From: Kiritimatiellia bacterium
GTDB taxonomy: Bacteria; Verrucomicrobiota; Kiritimatiellia; JAAZAB01
NCBI GenBank assembly: GCA_028718125.1
Contig: JAQUMN010000003.1
Coordinates: forward strand, 46,154-110,153
DNA: 64,000 nucleotides
Direction: 5' to 3'
Part shown: piece after piece, positions 63,439 to 64,000 of the stretch
Position numbering within the stretch: the stretch's first letter is position 1
Layout of the letters: every line of letters starts with the position of its first letter
Program-made: the position numbers and the translations under genes
Notes under the pieces: model-generated
Databases searched by the model: none
The model's input: the letters and a program-made list of their open reading frames with translations, nothing else
What the model was told of the DNA's origin: nothing

Positions 63439-63723
63439 ATGAATCTTGACGATGTGCGACCGGCTGCGGGCGTATATGTTCTGCTTGGAAGCGGAGGCGC
63501 GTACATGTACAAAGGCAGCGCCCGCGATCTTCGCAAGCGCGTGACCGACCATATGCAAGGTCGGGTTGCACGGACACGGAATCGACGGCCGCTCACGTTG
63601 ATTTATGTCGAATACTTTGCCGATTATACTGCGGCAAGAATTCGAGAAAACCGGCTAAAATCCGGCCAGGGCCGGAAGTGGTTGAAAGCCTGGGTGGCGG
63701 AATGGCAGACGCATCGGACTTAA
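63439..63723 (+). CDS. GIY-YIG nuclease family protein reading into tRNA-Leu
   Basis: 94 codons. GVYVLL (11-16) and YKG (24-26) are the GIY and YIG elements, Arg29 follows as in active enzymes, and the catalytic-position Glu70 lies in RIRENRLKSG; KSGQGRKWLK (74-83) is the usual end of small GIY-YIG proteins. Codon 84 (GCC) is the first base of the intact tRNA-Leu at 63688, so the last eleven residues (AWVAEWQTHRT) are translated from the tRNA gene and the stop lies in its anticodon stem. The protein resembles stand-alone GIY-YIG nucleases such as those in homing elements. No strong ribosome site was found; ATG 63439 begins MNLDDVRP. Its target is unknown. Confidence 0.8.
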   Translation: MNLDDVRPAAGVYVLLGSGGAYMYKGSARDLRKRVTDHMQGRVARTRNRRPLTLIYVEYFADYTAARIRENRLKSGQGRKWLKAWVAEWQTHRT

Positions 63724-63771
63724 AATCCGATGGCCTTAACGGCCGTATGGGTTCGACTCCCATCCCAGGCA
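63688..63771 (+). tRNA. tRNA-Leu (anticodon UAA)
   Basis: 84 bases, folding into a class II tRNA: acceptor GCCTGGG/CCCAGGC plus discriminator A, D arm GCG/CGC, anticodon arm TCGGA-CTTAAAA-TCCGA with anticodon TAA, long variable arm GGCC/GGCC, and T arm ATGGG-TTCGACT-CCCAT. The terminal CCA is not encoded. It lacks its own promoter, being preceded directly by the nuclease gene. Confidence 0.96.
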
Positions 63772-63841
63772 TGCTTGGATCTCAGCAAATAATACGTAGT
63801 TTAAACAATAAAAATTATATCCAGACTGGTTTGTCGCGGAC

Positions 63842-63875
63842 TTTCCGCCGGAGGCGGATCCGCCTCCGGCGGAAA
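63842..63875. repeat. Perfect 34-bp palindrome
   Basis: TTTCCGCCGGAGGCGGA and its exact reverse complement meet at a GGATCC centre. It is flanked by CGGACT on the left and AAATCCGATGG on the right, the bases of the tRNA anticodon arm. A third copy starts at 63994. Confidence 0.9.
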
Positions 63876-63923
63876 AATCCGATGGCCTTAACGGCCGTAT
63901 GGGTTCGACTCCCATCCCAGGCA
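63874..63923 (+). pseudogene. Duplicated 3' half of tRNA-Leu
   Basis: Identical to 63722-63771 (anticodon 3' side, variable arm, T arm and acceptor 3' strand). No 5' half precedes it, so it cannot form a complete tRNA. Confidence 0.88.
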
Positions 63924-64000
63924 TGCTTGGATCTCAGCAAATAATACGTAGTTTAAACAATAAAAATTATATCCAGACTGGTTTGTCGCGGACTTTCCGC

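Larger units (their letters stand above)
63722..64000 (+). repeat. 152-bp tandem repeat of tRNA 3' half, spacer and palindrome
   Basis: Unit 1 is 63722-63873 and unit 2 begins at 63874 and leaves the window at 64000 (127 bases), identical as far as can be compared. Each unit carries the tRNA-Leu 3' half (AAAATCCGATGG... to CCCAGGCA), an AT-rich 70-base spacer and the palindrome. Confidence 0.9.

Noticed and set aside
63678..63944. 88-codon plus-strand frame reading MADASDLKSDGLNGRMGS
   Set aside because: It is the translation of the tRNA-Leu gene and its repeat; not a protein gene.
63722..64000. CRISPR array
   Set aside because: Two units of 152 bases consist of tRNA and palindrome sequence with identical spacers and no cas genes, so it is not CRISPR.

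Overview
Organism and overall impression. The window is GC-rich bacterial DNA whose gene content points to an anaerobic or microaerophilic member of the Planctomycetota-Verrucomicrobiota-Chlamydiota group, most likely Kiritimatiellota or a relative. The reasons are the many large secreted proteins carrying 'DSNGDGLPD...DADGDGF.N..EY.AGTDP' modules, FG-GAP repeat proteins, secreted glycoside hydrolases, a short secretin-domain protein, pyruvate:ferredoxin oxidoreductase and hybrid-cluster protein, plus many small GC-rich palindromes between genes. The lineage is an inference from gene content; there is no rRNA here.

Layout. 1-10.7 kb (minus): a lipoprotein cut by the left edge, two cupredoxin/multicopper-oxidase-like proteins, a haloperoxidase-multicopper oxidase fusion and a ~1,766-residue surface protein, apparently one transcription unit. 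10.9-13.0 kb (plus): two secreted proteins, one with six FG-GAP repeats. 13.0-17.7 kb: a duplicated lipoprotein + secretin-like gene pair in which each copy has lost the opposite member, surrounding gdhA and a frameshifted nucleotidyltransferase. 17.7-21.4 kb: nifJ. 22-25.9 kb: a large secreted TolB-propeller/GH2 protein. 26-28.9 kb: PAP2-like protein, sugar transferase, DJ-1 protein. 29.2-35.9 kb: a six-gene HlyD/ABC/ABC/ABC-2/ABC-2/TolC efflux operon. 36.2-44.6 kb: a decayed pirin gene, then a lower-GC block with an XRE/ImmA pair, a KAP-family P-loop NTPase and a type IIG restriction-methylation enzyme whose 5' half looks native and 3' half looks imported. 44.9-50.3 kb: flavoprotein, Gfo/Idh/MocA oxidoreductase, alpha/beta hydrolase, PolX and a small elongation-factor-like protein. 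50.7-54.1 kb: an Rrf2-Hcp-ferredoxin-methyltransferase operon with a clear operator. 54.2-63.1 kb: secreted beta-propeller, cupin, DinB, L,D-transpeptidase, GH84-like hydrolase and FG-GAP protein.

Right end (63.3-64.0 kb). A tRNA-Leu(UAA) locus is broken and rebuilt around a GIY-YIG nuclease gene. A promoter and orphan tRNA 5' half come first, then a palindrome, then the nuclease gene, whose reading frame runs straight into an intact tRNA-Leu, then a 152-bp tandem unit made of tRNA 3' half + spacer + a perfect 34-bp palindrome. This is the most unusual structure in the window and looks like a tRNA-anticodon-loop-targeted element, although a repeat-driven assembly artefact must be excluded.

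How genes work together. The efflux operon forms a tripartite export machine. Rrf2/Hcp/ferredoxin form a nitrosative-stress or redox module. NifJ and GdhA serve central anaerobic carbon and nitrogen metabolism. The secreted hydrolases and propellers suggest degradation of complex glycans. The XRE/ImmA, KAP and type IIG genes form a defence island.
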